Positions 46,340-56,887 of a DNA stretch of 64,000 nt are shown here, one piece after another (the first letter of the stretch is position 1; each line of letters starts with the position of its first letter). A model generated the notes under the pieces. It was not told where the DNA came from, made no database searches, and saw only the letters and a list, made by a program, of their open reading frames with translations. The stretch comes from Streptomyces sp. NBC_00358 (lineage in GTDB: Bacteria; Actinomycetota; Actinomycetes; Streptomycetales; Streptomycetaceae). Location of the stretch: the NCBI RefSeq assembly GCF_036099295.1, contig NZ_CP107976.1, forward strand, positions 248,001 through 312,000, read 5' to 3'. Made by a program: the position numbers and the translations under genes.

Positions 46340-48265
46340 GTGAAGACGAAGAAGACAACGGACAGCGCTTCCCAAATGCGCGCGTCCCGGTACCGGCTGA
46401 TCTGCTTGGCCGCCACGAGTGTGTTGACCGCAGGAGCCTTAACTGCCCTGGCACCCGCGACCGCACAGGGCGCCGCAGCCGTACCGAGCACACGGCAGCA
46501 TGCCTTCGTGGCCGCCGCTGCCAAGTACCACGTCCCCGTCGAGGTGTTGCTCGCTGTGGCGTACCAGGAGTCGGCATGGGACGCCCACTCCGGCCGGATG
46601 AGCACCAGTGGCGGCTACGGCCCGATGCACCTCACGGACGTCACTCCCGCGATGCTGGCCGACGGTCCGGCCGGGGCCGTGGGGCGGGCGGATCTCGGCG
46701 AGTTGGCGAAGGACCCCGCCCTGCACACCCTGCGGGCTGCGGCCAGACTCACCGGCCTGACCGTTGCCGAACTGCGCGAGGACCCTGCCGCCAACATCGC
46801 GGGCGGTGCCGCGCTTCTGGCCTCCTATCAGCGGGCCGTGTCCGGCAGTCGGTCCTCGGACGCCGGCCAGTGGTACGGGGCGGTGGCCCGCTACAGCGGT
46901 TCGTCGCAGAAGCGGGGCGCCAGGGCGTTCGCCGGCCGCGTCTTCGCCACCATCAGGACCGGGGCCACGCGTACCACCCCCGACGGCCAGCGGGTGTCGC
47001 TGAGCGCCGACAGCAACGTCCGCGTCGCTACGGGGCAGTTGAGCAGGCTCGCCCTAACCGGCACCACGGAGTCCGAGGCGACCGAGTGCCCGCCTGAAGT
47101 CTCGTGCACGTTCGTGCCGGCGGCGTCGTCCAATGGCCAGGTCTCCAACCGCCCGGCCAACGGCATCAGGATCGATACGATCGTCATCCACGACACCGAG
47201 TCGTCGTACGAATCTGCCATCACGACCTTTCAGAGTGCGGGCGGAAGTGCCGCGCACTATGTGATGCGGTCCTCGGACGGCGCGGTGACGCAGATGGTGC
47301 CGACCAAGGACATCGCCTTCCACGCCGGCAACTACTCAACGAACCTCCACTCCATCGGCATCGAGCACGAGGGTTACGCCGCGCACGGCGGCACCTGGTA
47401 CACCGAGGCGCAGTACGAGGCGACGGCGTCCCTGGTGCGGTACCTCTCGGACCGCTTCGGCATACCGCTGGACCGTGAGCACATCATCGGCCACGACAAT
47501 GTCGCAGGCCCCAACTCCAGCCTCGTCGCGGGCATGCACTGGGACCCGGGCACTTCCTGGGACTGGGAGCACCTGATGAGCCTGCTCGGCGCTCCGGTGG
47601 CGGGGGACCACGGAGTCGGGTCGGTCGGCTCGGCGGTGACGATCACTCCCGGCTTCACCGAGAACCAGCAGACCGTGCAAGTCTGCCCCGGCGACGACCC
47701 CACCGGCGCCACTCCTGTCTGCACCCCTCAGCAGCAGTCCTCCAACTTCGTCTTCCTGCGTACCGCGCCCAGCAGCACCGCCCCGCTCTTCGGCGACCAG
47801 GCCATTCACAAGGGCGGAGCGGGCACTGACCGGATCAGCGACTGGGGGTCCACCGCCCAGGCGGGACAACAGTTCGTGGTGGCCGACGCCGACGGCGACT
47901 GGACCGCCATCTGGTACAGCGGCGAAAAGGTCTGGTTCTACAACCCGGACGGCATCAACACCACCCCCGCGCACGACGCAACGCTGATCTCCGCCGGCGG
48001 CACCACACCGGTAGCGGTCTACGGCTCCAGCTACCCCGACCGAGCGGAATACCCCGCGGGACTGTCCCCTTCCACGCAGGCACCCGTCAGCTGGTACACC
48101 GTCCCCGTCGGCCAGGCGTACGTCGCCACCCGGCCGCCGGCCTACACCGACGACTACTTCACCTCCGGGGCAGTCGTCATCGGCGCCAAGCAGATGTACA
48201 CCATCCAGTACAACCACCGCGTCGCGTTGGTCTACTCGGCGGATGTGACAGCGACGGGCATGTGA
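46340..48265 (+). CDS. secreted N-acetylmuramoyl-L-alanine amidase with lytic-transglycosylase-like N-domain
   Basis: A 641-residue exported wall enzyme. The signal peptide spans about residues 15-46 ([20 protein letters not shown]). Residues 50-200 look like an SLT/lysozyme-like domain ([31 protein letters not shown]). Residues 270-420 are an Amidase_2 (PGRP-like) domain with zinc ligands at His284 (VIHDTE) and in [10 protein letters not shown] and MHWDPG. Residues 470-560 resemble an SH3-type wall-binding unit ([29 protein letters not shown]). It should cut the amide bond between MurNAc and the stem peptide. GTG 46340 follows GGAG. Confidence 0.9.
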   Translation: MKTKKTTDSASQMRASRYRLICLAATSVLTAGALTALAPATAQGAAAVPSTRQHAFVAAAAKYHVPVEVLLAVAYQESAWDAHSGRMSTSGGYGPMHLTDVTPAMLADGPAGAVGRADLGELAKDPALHTLRAAARLTGLTVAELREDPAANIAGGAALLASYQRAVSGSRSSDAGQWYGAVARYSGSSQKRGARAFAGRVFATIRTGATRTTPDGQRVSLSADSNVRVATGQLSRLALTGTTESEATECPPEVSCTFVPAASSNGQVSNRPANGIRIDTIVIHDTESSYESAITTFQSAGGSAAHYVMRSSDGAVTQMVPTKDIAFHAGNYSTNLHSIGIEHEGYAAHGGTWYTEAQYEATASLVRYLSDRFGIPLDREHIIGHDNVAGPNSSLVAGMHWDPGTSWDWEHLMSLLGAPVAGDHGVGSVGSAVTITPGFTENQQTVQVCPGDDPTGATPVCTPQQQSSNFVFLRTAPSSTAPLFGDQAIHKGGAGTDRISDWGSTAQAGQQFVVADADGDWTAIWYSGEKVWFYNPDGINTTPAHDATLISAGGTTPVAVYGSSYPDRAEYPAGLSPSTQAPVSWYTVPVGQAYVATRPPAYTDDYFTSGAVVIGAKQMYTIQYNHRVALVYSADVTATGM

Positions 48266-48870
48266 CCTCGGCTTCTGGCCCGTCACGCCGATCCGCCCAA
48301 TGGCCGTCACACGTGGTCGCGTTGATCAGACCACGGGCAGTTTACGAAGCCGTCCACCCGGGCTCTTCCTCCCGGTCGTCTTGCAGGGCGGCGTCCCGCC
48401 CGGACCTGGATGAGTCTCGACGAGTTGGCCTCCTGAGGCCGGCCTGACGGCAGCACGTTGCGACCGTGTTCGGTACATCTTTTGATGTGCCGAACACGGA
48501 ACTGCCCGTCAGCGATGCGCGGTGTTGCCGGTGATGGCACTCAGCTTTGCGGAGTCCGAAGCTGCTCCTACTGAGAACGCGGAGTGCCAACCGGGTCACG
48601 ACTCCAACACCGCGGCCGGTCAACGTAGATGCGCACTCACGTATCGCCGTTTGCGCGCCCTGGCGCGAGCCTCGACCAGCCAGAGCCCACGGCATGGACC
48701 CAGCAGCACCTGATCCCTCAAGAAGACTTGGCGTCTGCCTGCGGATCTCACCCCGGACGTCGTACCACTCGGTGTGCCACAGAAGAGCCGGAAGGTGCGG
48801 CTGCTCCCGGTCGATGAAGGCGCCGGCGGGACAGGCTTCCTGCCCGGTGGCATGTACGGCAGTACGAGCC
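48266..48870. other. intergenic stretch, no gene supported
   Basis: About 600 bases. Apart from the hairpin at 48464-48499 I see only overlapping short frames. A fragment on the plus strand (VPQKSRKVRLLPVDEG) has coding-like composition but no start and no recognised family. Confidence 0.4.
48464..48499. terminator. 16-bp hairpin with TTTT loop
   Basis: CCGTGTTCGGTACATC (48464-48479) pairs with GATGTGCCGAACACGG (48484-48499) over 16 bases with a single T-G pair and a four-T loop. It stands about 200 bases after the amidase stop, so it could be a distant terminator, an operator, or the end of a lost element. Confidence 0.5.
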
Positions 48871-50424
48871 TCAGGACATGCTGCCCCGGCACACCTTCCC
48901 CGGGGCCGGGGTGCGGCCCGTGCGGAGGTAGTGGTCGACCGTCTCCGTGACGCAGCGGTTCATCGGGTAAGTGCCGTGGCCCTCCTCCTCGGCCGTAAGG
49001 AGGACACCGACGCCGTCGCCCAGGGCGCGGGCCATGTGGCGGGCGCCGGGGTAGGGGGTGATCGGGTCGCCGGTGCCGCCGACCACCAGGACGGGGGCCG
49101 CGCCGTCGGCGTTCACCTGGAGCCTGGCGCGCTCGCCGTCGAACGGCCAGCCGTAACAGAGGTAGACGCCGCTGGACCAGGCCGCGCCGAAGACGGGTGA
49201 CGCGGCTTTGATGCGGGCCTCGTCCCTGTCAAGGCGTTCGAAGCCGGGGCGCAGGCTGGAGTCCGCGCAGGTGATCGCTGTCAGGGCGACGCGGCTGTTG
49301 TCGCGCGGGGTCGCCGCGCGGTCGGCGGAGCCGATGTCCTCCGCGCCCTTGCTCAGCGGACGGCCGTCGTTGTGGTCGATCAGCGCGGTGAGGGCCTTGG
49401 CGAGCGGCGCCCAGCCGTCCGTGCCGAGGCGGAGATGGTCGCTGACGGCGTACGCGAGGTCGTCGGCGTCGAGATTCCTGCCGACGCCGGCCGGGGCGGG
49501 CTTCTTCTCCAGGCGGTCGGCCAGGCGCGCCATGCGCCGCGCGGCCTCCTCGGGCCCGTCGCCGGTCGGGCAGTGGCGGATACGGGCCGCGCAGTGCGCG
49601 GCGAACCGGTCGAACGCCGCCTGGACCGCCTTGACCTGCGACACTTCCTTCTCGTCGTGGTCCTCGGTCGGATCGACGGACGCTTCGAGGACGAGCCGTC
49701 CGACGTGCGACGGGTACAGGTGGGCGTAGACCGCGCCGAGCGCCGTTCCGTACGAGACGCCGAAGTAGTGCAGCCGCTCGTCGCCGAGGAGGTAGCGCAT
49801 CAGGTCGAGGTCACGCGCGGTGTGCGAGGTGCCGATGTACGGGAGGAGCGCCCCGGAGTGCTCGGCGCAGGCGTCGGCCCCGTCGTAGCCGGTGTCGTCC
49901 GCGGTCTTCCCGCATCGCACGGGGATGGTCGCGCCGACGCCGCGCGGGTCGAAGGAGACCAGGTCGTAGCGGTCGAGGAGCGGCTCGTACTCGTTGAGGA
50001 ATTCGGGCAGTCCGCTCACGCCGGACACACCGGGGCCGCCGAAGTTGAGGACGAGCGAGCCGATGCGCCGGGCGTTCGGGCCGGTGGCCTTGCGGCGGAT
50101 CAGGGCGACGTCGATCGTCCTGCCGTCCGGTTTCCGGTAGTCGAGGGGGGCCTTCATGGTGACGCAGTCGTAGCCCGTGCGCGCGGTGGGCGGCGAGGTG
50201 CACTTGTGCCAATGGAGGTGCTGGCCGGTGGTGAGCGCGGTGGGCAGACCGGCGGGCGGGTTGTTCGCGGTGAACTCCGTACGCGGCTGCGCACTCCGAC
50301 CGGGAGCGTCGTGGTGGAGCCAGGTGCTGACGGACCCGATCGCGGCGAGGACGACCACCGCGATGATGCGCGCGCCGACCGAGAGACCCGGCCTGTGGCT
50401 TCGTATCGGATGTGCGTCACTCAT
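48871..50424 (-). CDS. secreted alpha/beta hydrolase, TAP/SlpD-E-like tripeptidyl aminopeptidase family
   Basis: A 517-residue exported hydrolase. One N-terminal membrane/signal segment (ARIIAVVVLAAIGSVSTW) leads to an alpha/beta hydrolase fold with LVLNFGGPGVSG (oxyanion loop), DPRGVG, nucleophile GVSYGTALGAVYAHLYP, Asp in VVGGTGDPITPYP and His in EEEGHGTYPMNRCV. The TAP-like C-terminal domain with its Cys pair is present. Relatives are secreted or membrane-bound aminopeptidases and proline iminopeptidases. Start 50424 is chosen at MSDAHP; upstream residues are low-complexity. Confidence 0.88.
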   Translation of the reverse strand: MSDAHPIRSHRPGLSVGARIIAVVVLAAIGSVSTWLHHDAPGRSAQPRTEFTANNPPAGLPTALTTGQHLHWHKCTSPPTARTGYDCVTMKAPLDYRKPDGRTIDVALIRRKATGPNARRIGSLVLNFGGPGVSGVSGLPEFLNEYEPLLDRYDLVSFDPRGVGATIPVRCGKTADDTGYDGADACAEHSGALLPYIGTSHTARDLDLMRYLLGDERLHYFGVSYGTALGAVYAHLYPSHVGRLVLEASVDPTEDHDEKEVSQVKAVQAAFDRFAAHCAARIRHCPTGDGPEEAARRMARLADRLEKKPAPAGVGRNLDADDLAYAVSDHLRLGTDGWAPLAKALTALIDHNDGRPLSKGAEDIGSADRAATPRDNSRVALTAITCADSSLRPGFERLDRDEARIKAASPVFGAAWSSGVYLCYGWPFDGERARLQVNADGAAPVLVVGGTGDPITPYPGARHMARALGDGVGVLLTAEEEGHGTYPMNRCVTETVDHYLRTGRTPAPGKVCRGSMS

Positions 50425-50818
50425 CGAAATCCCCGCGCTCCCGCCCCTGGACGCCCGCCCCGTGCCCGCACGCCCGTATCCGTGATCGTCCGATCGTCGA
50501 ATGCGTGCAGGATACAAGCCGCCTCCGACAGCACGGCCGGACGCCTGGCGTGCAATGTTCGGGGGGGGCGGCGGGCTCGTCACGGCCGGTCAGCCGGTGG
50601 CGGACGGGGACACGGCTCGACCACCGGCGCGCGGGCGGCGCCCAGGCCCGACAACCGGCGGTGCCCATGTCACTCGTAGTGGATGGTGTTCCGACTCGCG
50701 CCGACGGAGCCGGGTTCGCGGAGAATTCATCGGAGGTTCCCTCCACGGCGCCGACTTCGATCGCGGCGATGAGGTGCCGGAGCTCATCCGGGCGGCGCGG
50801 CAGGTGGCGCGTTCGCGT
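50425..50818. other. intergenic region upstream of the TAP-type hydrolase
   Basis: About 390 bases between two leftward genes, including a run of nine G near 50560. It should hold the hydrolase promoter; I see no distinct boxes or palindromes. Confidence 0.4.
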
Positions 50819-51847
50819 TCAGCGCGACGGTGGACCCGTCGAGCCTCGCGGGGTGAGGCTGGGAGTGGACACCTGGTGGGAAGCGGGTCCTTGGCCCGAG
50901 ATGACGGCGAACAATGTACGCATCACCTCGGCTCCGAAGCCGTGCACATCGTGGCTCATCGCAGAGAGCGGGGGGTGGGTCAGACGGCACAACTGCGAGT
51001 CGTCCCACGCCAGCAGCGACAGGTCGCCGGGGACGGCGAGCCCGAGCTCCTGCGCCACGGCCGCGCCCGCCACCGCCATGATGTCGTTGTCGTAGACGAT
51101 GGCCGTGGGCCGATCGGGAGTAAGGAGCAGCGAGCGGGTGGCGCGGGCGCCGTCCTCGCCCGCGAACCCGGTGGCCACCTGTGGGCCGCTCTCCAGCCCG
51201 AGTTCACGTCCTACCGACTCGAACGCTGTCGTGCGGATCCCACTGTGTCCGAGGCCGGCCGGGCCTCCCACTCGGGCGATGCGGCGGTGTCCGAGCGCGG
51301 CCAGATAGCGGACGGCTTCCTCGACCGCGGTGGCGTCGTCGGTCCACACGGACGTCAGGTCCCCGGTGAGGGAGGGGTGGCCCACGGCCACCGTGGGCAT
51401 GCCGAGGTTCTCCAGCGCGGGGACGCGGGGGTCGTCCTGGTGGAAGTCGACGACGATGGAACCGCCGACCTGCCGACCCTGCCACCAGTGCTTGTAGAGA
51501 TTGACCTCTTCGTCAAGATCTCGTACGAGGCGCAGTAGCAGTGAGTAGGACCGGTCGCTCAGTACGCTCTCGATACCGGAGATGAATTCCATGTAGAACG
51601 GTTCGAGCCCGAGCAGTCGTGCCGGCCTGCAGATGGCGAGTCCCACGGTGTCCACCCGGGTCCCGGACAGGCTGCGCGCCCGGCTGTTCGGGGTCCATCC
51701 CAGTTCGCGCGCTGCCTCGATGATGCGCTCGCGGGTGGCGGGGGAAACCCCGGGTTTGTCGTTGAACACGATGGAGACGGCTCCCGTGGACACCCCGGCG
51801 TGCCGGGCGACGTCCCGGATGGTGACACGGTCGGACGGAGCGCTCAC
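50819..51847 (-). CDS. LacI-family transcriptional regulator
   Basis: A 342-residue sugar-responsive repressor. The LacI helix-turn-helix is at the N-terminus (TIRDVARHAGVSTGAVSIVF, DKPGVSPATRERI), followed by the hinge LGWTPNSRARSLSG and a periplasmic-binding-protein-like effector domain (DTVGLAI to AWDDSQLCRLTHPPLS). Its GTG overlaps the TGA of the beta-mannosidase gene (GTGA), so it is translated from the same message. It most likely controls the divergent mannosidase and ABC uptake genes in response to a manno-oligosaccharide. Confidence 0.92.
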   Translation of the reverse strand: MSAPSDRVTIRDVARHAGVSTGAVSIVFNDKPGVSPATRERIIEAARELGWTPNSRARSLSGTRVDTVGLAICRPARLLGLEPFYMEFISGIESVLSDRSYSLLLRLVRDLDEEVNLYKHWWQGRQVGGSIVVDFHQDDPRVPALENLGMPTVAVGHPSLTGDLTSVWTDDATAVEEAVRYLAALGHRRIARVGGPAGLGHSGIRTTAFESVGRELGLESGPQVATGFAGEDGARATRSLLLTPDRPTAIVYDNDIMAVAGAAVAQELGLAVPGDLSLLAWDDSQLCRLTHPPLSAMSHDVHGFGAEVMRTLFAVISGQGPASHQVSTPSLTPRGSTGPPSR

Positions 51848-54243
51848 GCCGGCTCCACGCAGAACAGCGCAGCCCGTACGGCCTGGACGTCACGCCCCGT
51901 CCAGCCGCGGACGCGGATGCGGACGTCTTCACCGGGGAGCAGGCTGGTCAGCCCGCGGTCCGCGGTCGCGTCGGGGGCCAGGCGGTCGGGCTGCAGCAGC
52001 AGATCGCGTACCAGGGTGTGTGCGGTGACCACGATGTCGACTCTATCGCCCTTCCCGTCCACCGGCTCGATCCGGACATCGAACCTCGGCCTCGGGTAGT
52101 CGAAGTTCCTGTCCGTCACCGCTATGTGCAGGGCGCGGAGCTCGTCCGCGTCGGCCACCAGGAACTCCCTGGGGGCTCCCGGGGCCAGAGCCACCTGCGG
52201 CGGAACTCGCGTCCGCGCGACGGAGCGGGGAGCGACCTCGACCTCCCAGGTACCGAGGCCGGTCTGTGAACCATCCGTCGTGAACCGGCGCAACGCGACT
52301 GCGGTGCTCCAGGGGTGAGCCGACTGGTTCACCAGGGTCACGGTCGGTCCGCCTGGGTCGGGCTGGATGGTGAGCAGGTGGTCGGCATAGAGGCGGCGGA
52401 GCTCGTGGTAGAGCGGCTTGAGCCGGCCGTCCCCGTCGATGGCGGACCAGGACGACACCGGCCAGCAGTCGTTGAGTTGCCAGAGTACTGTGCCCGCGCA
52501 TTCGGGCCAGTGCGCCCGCCAGTGCTCGATCCCGGCGGCCACGGCGCGGGCTTGGACGAGCTGGGTGAGGTAGTGCCAGCGGTCGAAGTCCCCCTCGGGC
52601 AGGGCGAAGTGCCGGCCCACTCCCCGGTTGAGCTTGCCGTTGCCGTCTTCGGCCTTCTGGTGGTGGAGCATGCCGGGTGAGTCGGGCGAGAGTGTCTCTC
52701 CCGGCAGCGCCCGCCGTAGGGTCGTGATCGCGGGCGGGGCCTGCCAGCCGAACTCGGCGACGAACCGGGGCACGCTGTCCCGGTACTCGGCGTAGTCGCG
52801 GCGGTTCCACACCTCCCATGAGTGGTGGGTGCCGTGGGCCGGGTCGTTGGGGTGCCGCTCCCAGTCGCCCGACCATGGGCTTCCGGCGGTGTAGGGCCGG
52901 GTGGGGTCCAGTTCGGCGAGGATGCGCGGCAGCAGGTCGAGGTAGTACCCGCCGCCCCATGAGTCACCGCCCAGCTTCGGCTCCCAGCCCCAGTCGCGGA
53001 ACCCCCAGAGGTTCTCGTTGTTGCCGTTCCACAGTACGAGGGAGGGGTGCGGCATGAGACGCACGACGTTCTCACGCGCCTCGGCGTCCACTTCACCGCG
53101 CAGTGGCTGCTCTTCGGGGTAGGCCGCGCATGCGAACGGGAAGTCCTGCCAGACCATGAGGCCGAGTTCGTCGCAGATGTCGTAGAAGGAATCGTCCTCG
53201 TAGATTCCTCCGCCCCACACGCGGACGAGGTCGACGTTGGCCTCCGCGGCCTGGGTGAGTCGTCGGCGGTAGCGCTCGGATGTGACCCGGGAGGGGAGGG
53301 CGTCGTCCGGGATCCAGTTCACGCCGCGCGCGAAGAGACGTTCACCGTTGACGATCAGGGTGAAAGCGGTGCCGTGTTCGTCGGGTGTGCGGTCCAGTTC
53401 GACCGTGCGGAAGCCGATGTGCCGCCGCCACGTGTCCAGCACGTCCTGCCCTGCGGAAAGCACCACCTCCAGCTCGTAGAGGGTCTGTTCGCCGTAGCCG
53501 CGCGGCCACCAGAGGGCGGGGTCCGGTACATCCAGCGTCAGGACCCCGCTCGTACCGGTGAAGTGCGCTTCGGCCCGGGCGCCGGCGACGGTCGCGAGGG
53601 CCGTCAGCCGGCGCCCGTCGCCTGCGACGGACCGCTCGACCTCGAGGTGCACCTCCACGCGCCCCGCTGCTTCTGCCAGGGTGACCATGGGACGTACCCG
53701 GGCGATGCGGGCCGTGGACCAGTGCTCCAGGCGGGCGGGACGCCAGATGCCGGCCGTGACGAGGGTGGGTCCCCAGTCCCAGCCGAAGCTGCAGGCCATC
53801 TTGCGGATGTACTGCGAAGGTGCCGGATACACGTTGGGACGGTCGCCGGTCCGTTCCCGCACGGCTTCGGCTGCCGTGTACGCGGACAGGAAGCGCACCG
53901 CCAGTTCACCGGACCGGCCGGTGACGTCGAAGCGGTAGGTCCGGTGCATGTTGTGTGTTCGGCCCAACTCGACACCGTCAAGCGTGATTTCGGTGGCCGT
54001 GTCGAGACCGTCGAAGACGAGGTCGGTGCGTTCGTGCGCGGTCGCCGCGCCGATGTGCGTCGAGTACGTCCACGGTCGCTCCCCCACCCAGGCGACGTCG
54101 AGTTCGTTGGTGCCGATGTACGGGTCCGGCAGCAGCCCCGCGGCCAGCAGGTCGGTGTGCACACAGCCGGGAACGACGGCGCTCAGCGCCTTCCCCTCGT
54201 GATGCAGACTCCACCCCTTCGAGAGCAGGGTGATGTCCTTCAT
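51844..54243 (-). CDS. GH2-family beta-mannosidase
   Basis: A 799-residue cytoplasmic glycoside hydrolase of family 2, mannosidase subgroup. It has a jelly-roll N-domain (VPGCVHTDLLAAGLLPDPYI, WTYSTHI, SFGWDWGPTLVTAGIW), an Ig-like domain and a TIM barrel. The barrel holds WNGNNEN (acid/base Glu) and FVAEFGWQ (nucleophile Glu), with NWIPDDA and RVWGGGIYEDDSFYD as further signature blocks. It removes terminal beta-mannose from oligosaccharides taken up by the adjacent ABC system. No signal peptide. ATG 54243 follows GAGGGGAGC. Confidence 0.93.
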   Translation of the reverse strand: MKDITLLSKGWSLHHEGKALSAVVPGCVHTDLLAAGLLPDPYIGTNELDVAWVGERPWTYSTHIGAATAHERTDLVFDGLDTATEITLDGVELGRTHNMHRTYRFDVTGRSGELAVRFLSAYTAAEAVRERTGDRPNVYPAPSQYIRKMACSFGWDWGPTLVTAGIWRPARLEHWSTARIARVRPMVTLAEAAGRVEVHLEVERSVAGDGRRLTALATVAGARAEAHFTGTSGVLTLDVPDPALWWPRGYGEQTLYELEVVLSAGQDVLDTWRRHIGFRTVELDRTPDEHGTAFTLIVNGERLFARGVNWIPDDALPSRVTSERYRRRLTQAAEANVDLVRVWGGGIYEDDSFYDICDELGLMVWQDFPFACAAYPEEQPLRGEVDAEARENVVRLMPHPSLVLWNGNNENLWGFRDWGWEPKLGGDSWGGGYYLDLLPRILAELDPTRPYTAGSPWSGDWERHPNDPAHGTHHSWEVWNRRDYAEYRDSVPRFVAEFGWQAPPAITTLRRALPGETLSPDSPGMLHHQKAEDGNGKLNRGVGRHFALPEGDFDRWHYLTQLVQARAVAAGIEHWRAHWPECAGTVLWQLNDCWPVSSWSAIDGDGRLKPLYHELRRLYADHLLTIQPDPGGPTVTLVNQSAHPWSTAVALRRFTTDGSQTGLGTWEVEVAPRSVARTRVPPQVALAPGAPREFLVADADELRALHIAVTDRNFDYPRPRFDVRIEPVDGKGDRVDIVVTAHTLVRDLLLQPDRLAPDATADRGLTSLLPGEDVRIRVRGWTGRDVQAVRAALFCVEPA

Positions 54244-54394
54244 GACGCAGCTCCCCTCGCTGGACCGTCGCCCGCCGTCCACGGACTACAGGCAAGCTAG
54301 GCCCTCCCTCGGAGCCCTGTCCATAGACCGGTTCAGTTCACCCATTCCGACTAGATCCTCTTGTCGCACGGCCCTGAGCACGGATGATGTCGCG

Positions 54395-54420
54395 TTGCCG
54401 CAAGCGCAGGATAACGATTA
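54395..54420. promoter_or_regulatory. candidate LacI-type operators
   Basis: Two short symmetric sites lie in the divergent promoter region: TTGCCGCAA (54395-54403) and TAACGATTA (54412-54420). Either or both could be bound by the adjacent LacI-family regulator, whose relatives use palindromes with a central CG. Confidence 0.35.
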
Positions 54421-54527
54421 CGCATCGAAGGAGAACCGTGAGCTTTACCGGTTCACTTGGCCGCTGCCATAGTGCCGCTCAGCCCACCTGGAAGCTCGAG
54501 CCGCAACCGTGGAAGGGAGCCGGGCAC

Positions 54528-55844
54528 ATGGCGAAGAAGCCTTTCTTGACCGCCGTGTTCACCGCTACGACACTGACACTCGCCGGATGCAGCGGTGCAG
54601 GGGCGCCGTCCGGAGAGGCTGCCAGCGCGCCGGCCGATCCCGGCAGCGTGTCCGGGGACATCACCGTTCTGACGCAGCGGACGGACCTGGTGCAGGACGG
54701 CACGATGAAGAAGTACGCCGCCGCGTTCAACAAGGTCTATCCGAAGGTGAAGGTGAAGTTCCAAGGCATCACCGACTACGAGGGGGAGGTCAAGATCCGG
54801 ATGAACACGGAGAACTACGGCGACGTCCTCATGATCCCTGCCGCCATCTCCAAGGACGACTATCCCAAGTTCTTCGCCCCCCTGGGGAGCACCACTCAGC
54901 TCAGCAAGAAGTACCGGTTCACCGACAAGACCGGCGTGAACGGCAAGGTGTACGGCATCGCGAGCTTCGGCACCGCCAACGGCTTCGTCTACAACAAGGC
55001 CGTCTGGAAGAAGGCCGGCGTGACGCAATGGCCCGCCACTCCCGAGCAGTTCATCGCCGACCTGGGCAAGATCAAGGCGGCCACCGACTCGGTCCCGTAC
55101 TACACGAACTTCAAGGACCTGTGGCCGCTGACCGCCTGGACCAACAGCCTGGGCTCGGTCAGCTGCGACCCGCAGTCGAGCAACAAGCTGGCCACGACCG
55201 ACTCCCCGTGGGCGCCCGGCAGCGACCTGAACGTCATCGACACGCTGCTCTACGACATCGTGCACGACAAACTGTCCGAGAAGGACCCCACGACCACCAA
55301 CTGGGAGAGCTCCAAGACCCTGATCGCCCAAGGGAAAGTCGCAAGCATGCAGCTGGGTTCCTGGGCCATCACCCAGATGCAGGACGCTGCGCGGAAGGCC
55401 GGCACCAACTCGGACGACATCGGCTTCATGCCCTTCCCCGCCCAGAAGAACGGCAAGTTCTGCGCCACCCTGCTGTCCGACTACCAGCAGGCTGTCAACG
55501 CTCACTCCAAGCACAAGGCTGCGGCCCGCGCCTGGATCGACTGGTTCACCGACAAGTCCGGGTACGCGCAGAACGAAGGGGCCGTATCAGCCCTCAAATC
55601 CGCGCCCATGCCGGACACGCTCAAGGCCTACACCGCCGCCGGCGTTCTGTTCGTGGAGCGCTCCGAGGCGGACACCGGGAAAGTCAACGCCATCGACGAC
55701 GCCGCGGAGATAGGTCTGAGCAAGCCCGACTATCGCCAGAAACTGGTCGACCTGGCCCGCGGAGCGCAGAAAGGCAGTCTGGACGGCTTCCTTCGGGATC
55801 TCGACAAGCGGTGGAACGAGGCGAGGAAGACCACGGTTTCGTGA
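54528..55844 (+). CDS. sugar ABC transporter substrate-binding lipoprotein
   Basis: A 438-residue extracellular binding protein of the SBP_bac_1 family. It is anchored by a lipobox (TLTLAGCSG, Cys about residue 21). Typical blocks are GDITVLTQRTDLVQDGTMKK, YGDVLMIPAAISKDDY, VYGIASFGTANGFVYNK and GKVASMQLGSWAI. Aromatic residues in the cleft fit oligosaccharides. GGAAGGGAG precedes ATG 54528. It is the first gene of the uptake operon, divergent from the mannosidase, and probably binds manno-oligosaccharides. Confidence 0.92.
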   Translation: MAKKPFLTAVFTATTLTLAGCSGAGAPSGEAASAPADPGSVSGDITVLTQRTDLVQDGTMKKYAAAFNKVYPKVKVKFQGITDYEGEVKIRMNTENYGDVLMIPAAISKDDYPKFFAPLGSTTQLSKKYRFTDKTGVNGKVYGIASFGTANGFVYNKAVWKKAGVTQWPATPEQFIADLGKIKAATDSVPYYTNFKDLWPLTAWTNSLGSVSCDPQSSNKLATTDSPWAPGSDLNVIDTLLYDIVHDKLSEKDPTTTNWESSKTLIAQGKVASMQLGSWAITQMQDAARKAGTNSDDIGFMPFPAQKNGKFCATLLSDYQQAVNAHSKHKAAARAWIDWFTDKSGYAQNEGAVSALKSAPMPDTLKAYTAAGVLFVERSEADTGKVNAIDDAAEIGLSKPDYRQKLVDLARGAQKGSLDGFLRDLDKRWNEARKTTVS

Positions 55845-55918
55845 GGGTCCGCGCGGGGGCGACAGCGCGACGGCCGGCCTTTGCCGGTCTCCGCGCCCCT
55901 CGACGACGAAAGGCCGAG

Positions 55919-56887
55919 ATGCCCGACACGACTCGCGCCCCTGCGGCGCACCTCACCCCGCCATCTCCGCGCCGCGCCATGGCCCGGGCGGCTCACGGAG
56001 CCCCGCTGCGTTCGTGGCGCTCGGCTCCGATGCACACGCTCACACCCTGGCTGTTCCTGCTGATCCCCGTCGGGCTGCTGATCACGTTCACCTATGTACC
56101 GGTGGGCAACATGATCTACTACAGCTTCACCGACTGGGACGGGGTGAGCCCTGAGCGCCATCTCACCGGCCTGCGGAACTACACGGACCTCTTCACCCGT
56201 CCTGAGCTGTTCCGTGTGTTCTTCGTCAGCCTCTACTATCTGGCGGCGTCCGCGGTCCAGATCGCCGCGGCGCTCTACTTCGCCACGGTCCTCAGTTTCG
56301 ACCTGCGGCTGCGTAACCTCTTCAAGGGGATCCTGTTCTTCCCCTACCTGATCAACGGCGTGGCCATCGGGTTCGTCTTCCTGTACTTCTTCCAGGACGG
56401 CGGCACCCTCGACACCCTTTTGTCGTGGTTCGGAGCAGGCTCGGACCATGCCTGGCTCGGTGATCCCCGATCGGCGAACATCTCGTTGGCCGGCGTCTCG
56501 GTGTGGCGGTTCACCGGGCTCAACTTCGTGCTCTTCCTCGGCGCCATCCAGTCGATCCCCGGTGAGCTCTACGAGGCCGCGGAACTCGACGGAGCCAACC
56601 GGTGGAAGCAGTTCCGTCACCTGATCCTTCCCGGGATCCGGCCCGTCATCAGCCTCAGCGTCATCCTCGCCGTCTCCGGCTCACTGTCAGTGTTCGAGAT
56701 CCCCTACGTCATGACCGGCGGCGCCACGGGCACCTCCACCTTCGTCATCCAGACCGTCAAGCTGGCCTTCCAGTTCAACAAGACAGGTCTGGCGTCAGCC
56801 GCCGCCGTCGTCCTGCTTCTCATCGTCCTGTTGATCACGTGGCTGCAGCGCCTCCTCGTACCCGACGACAACGTGGACCTGGTATGA
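55919..56887 (+). CDS. sugar ABC transporter permease, MalF type
   Basis: A 322-residue permease with six membrane helices (the first is LTPWLFLLIPVGLLITFTYV). The EAA loop is GELYEAAELDGANRWKQFRH, which contacts the ATPase. NYTDLFTRPELFRVFF is the usual region after the first periplasmic loop. ATG 55919 lies 74 bases after the binding protein gene, and the stop overlaps the next permease start by 4 bases. Confidence 0.92.
   Translation: MPDTTRAPAAHLTPPSPRRAMARAAHGAPLRSWRSAPMHTLTPWLFLLIPVGLLITFTYVPVGNMIYYSFTDWDGVSPERHLTGLRNYTDLFTRPELFRVFFVSLYYLAASAVQIAAALYFATVLSFDLRLRNLFKGILFFPYLINGVAIGFVFLYFFQDGGTLDTLLSWFGAGSDHAWLGDPRSANISLAGVSVWRFTGLNFVLFLGAIQSIPGELYEAAELDGANRWKQFRHLILPGIRPVISLSVILAVSGSLSVFEIPYVMTGGATGTSTFVIQTVKLAFQFNKTGLASAAAVVLLLIVLLITWLQRLLVPDDNVDLV

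Noticed and set aside
49372..50679. 435-codon plus-strand frame opposite the TAP-type hydrolase
   Set aside because: No domain and no ribosome site; the minus strand has the full catalytic triad.
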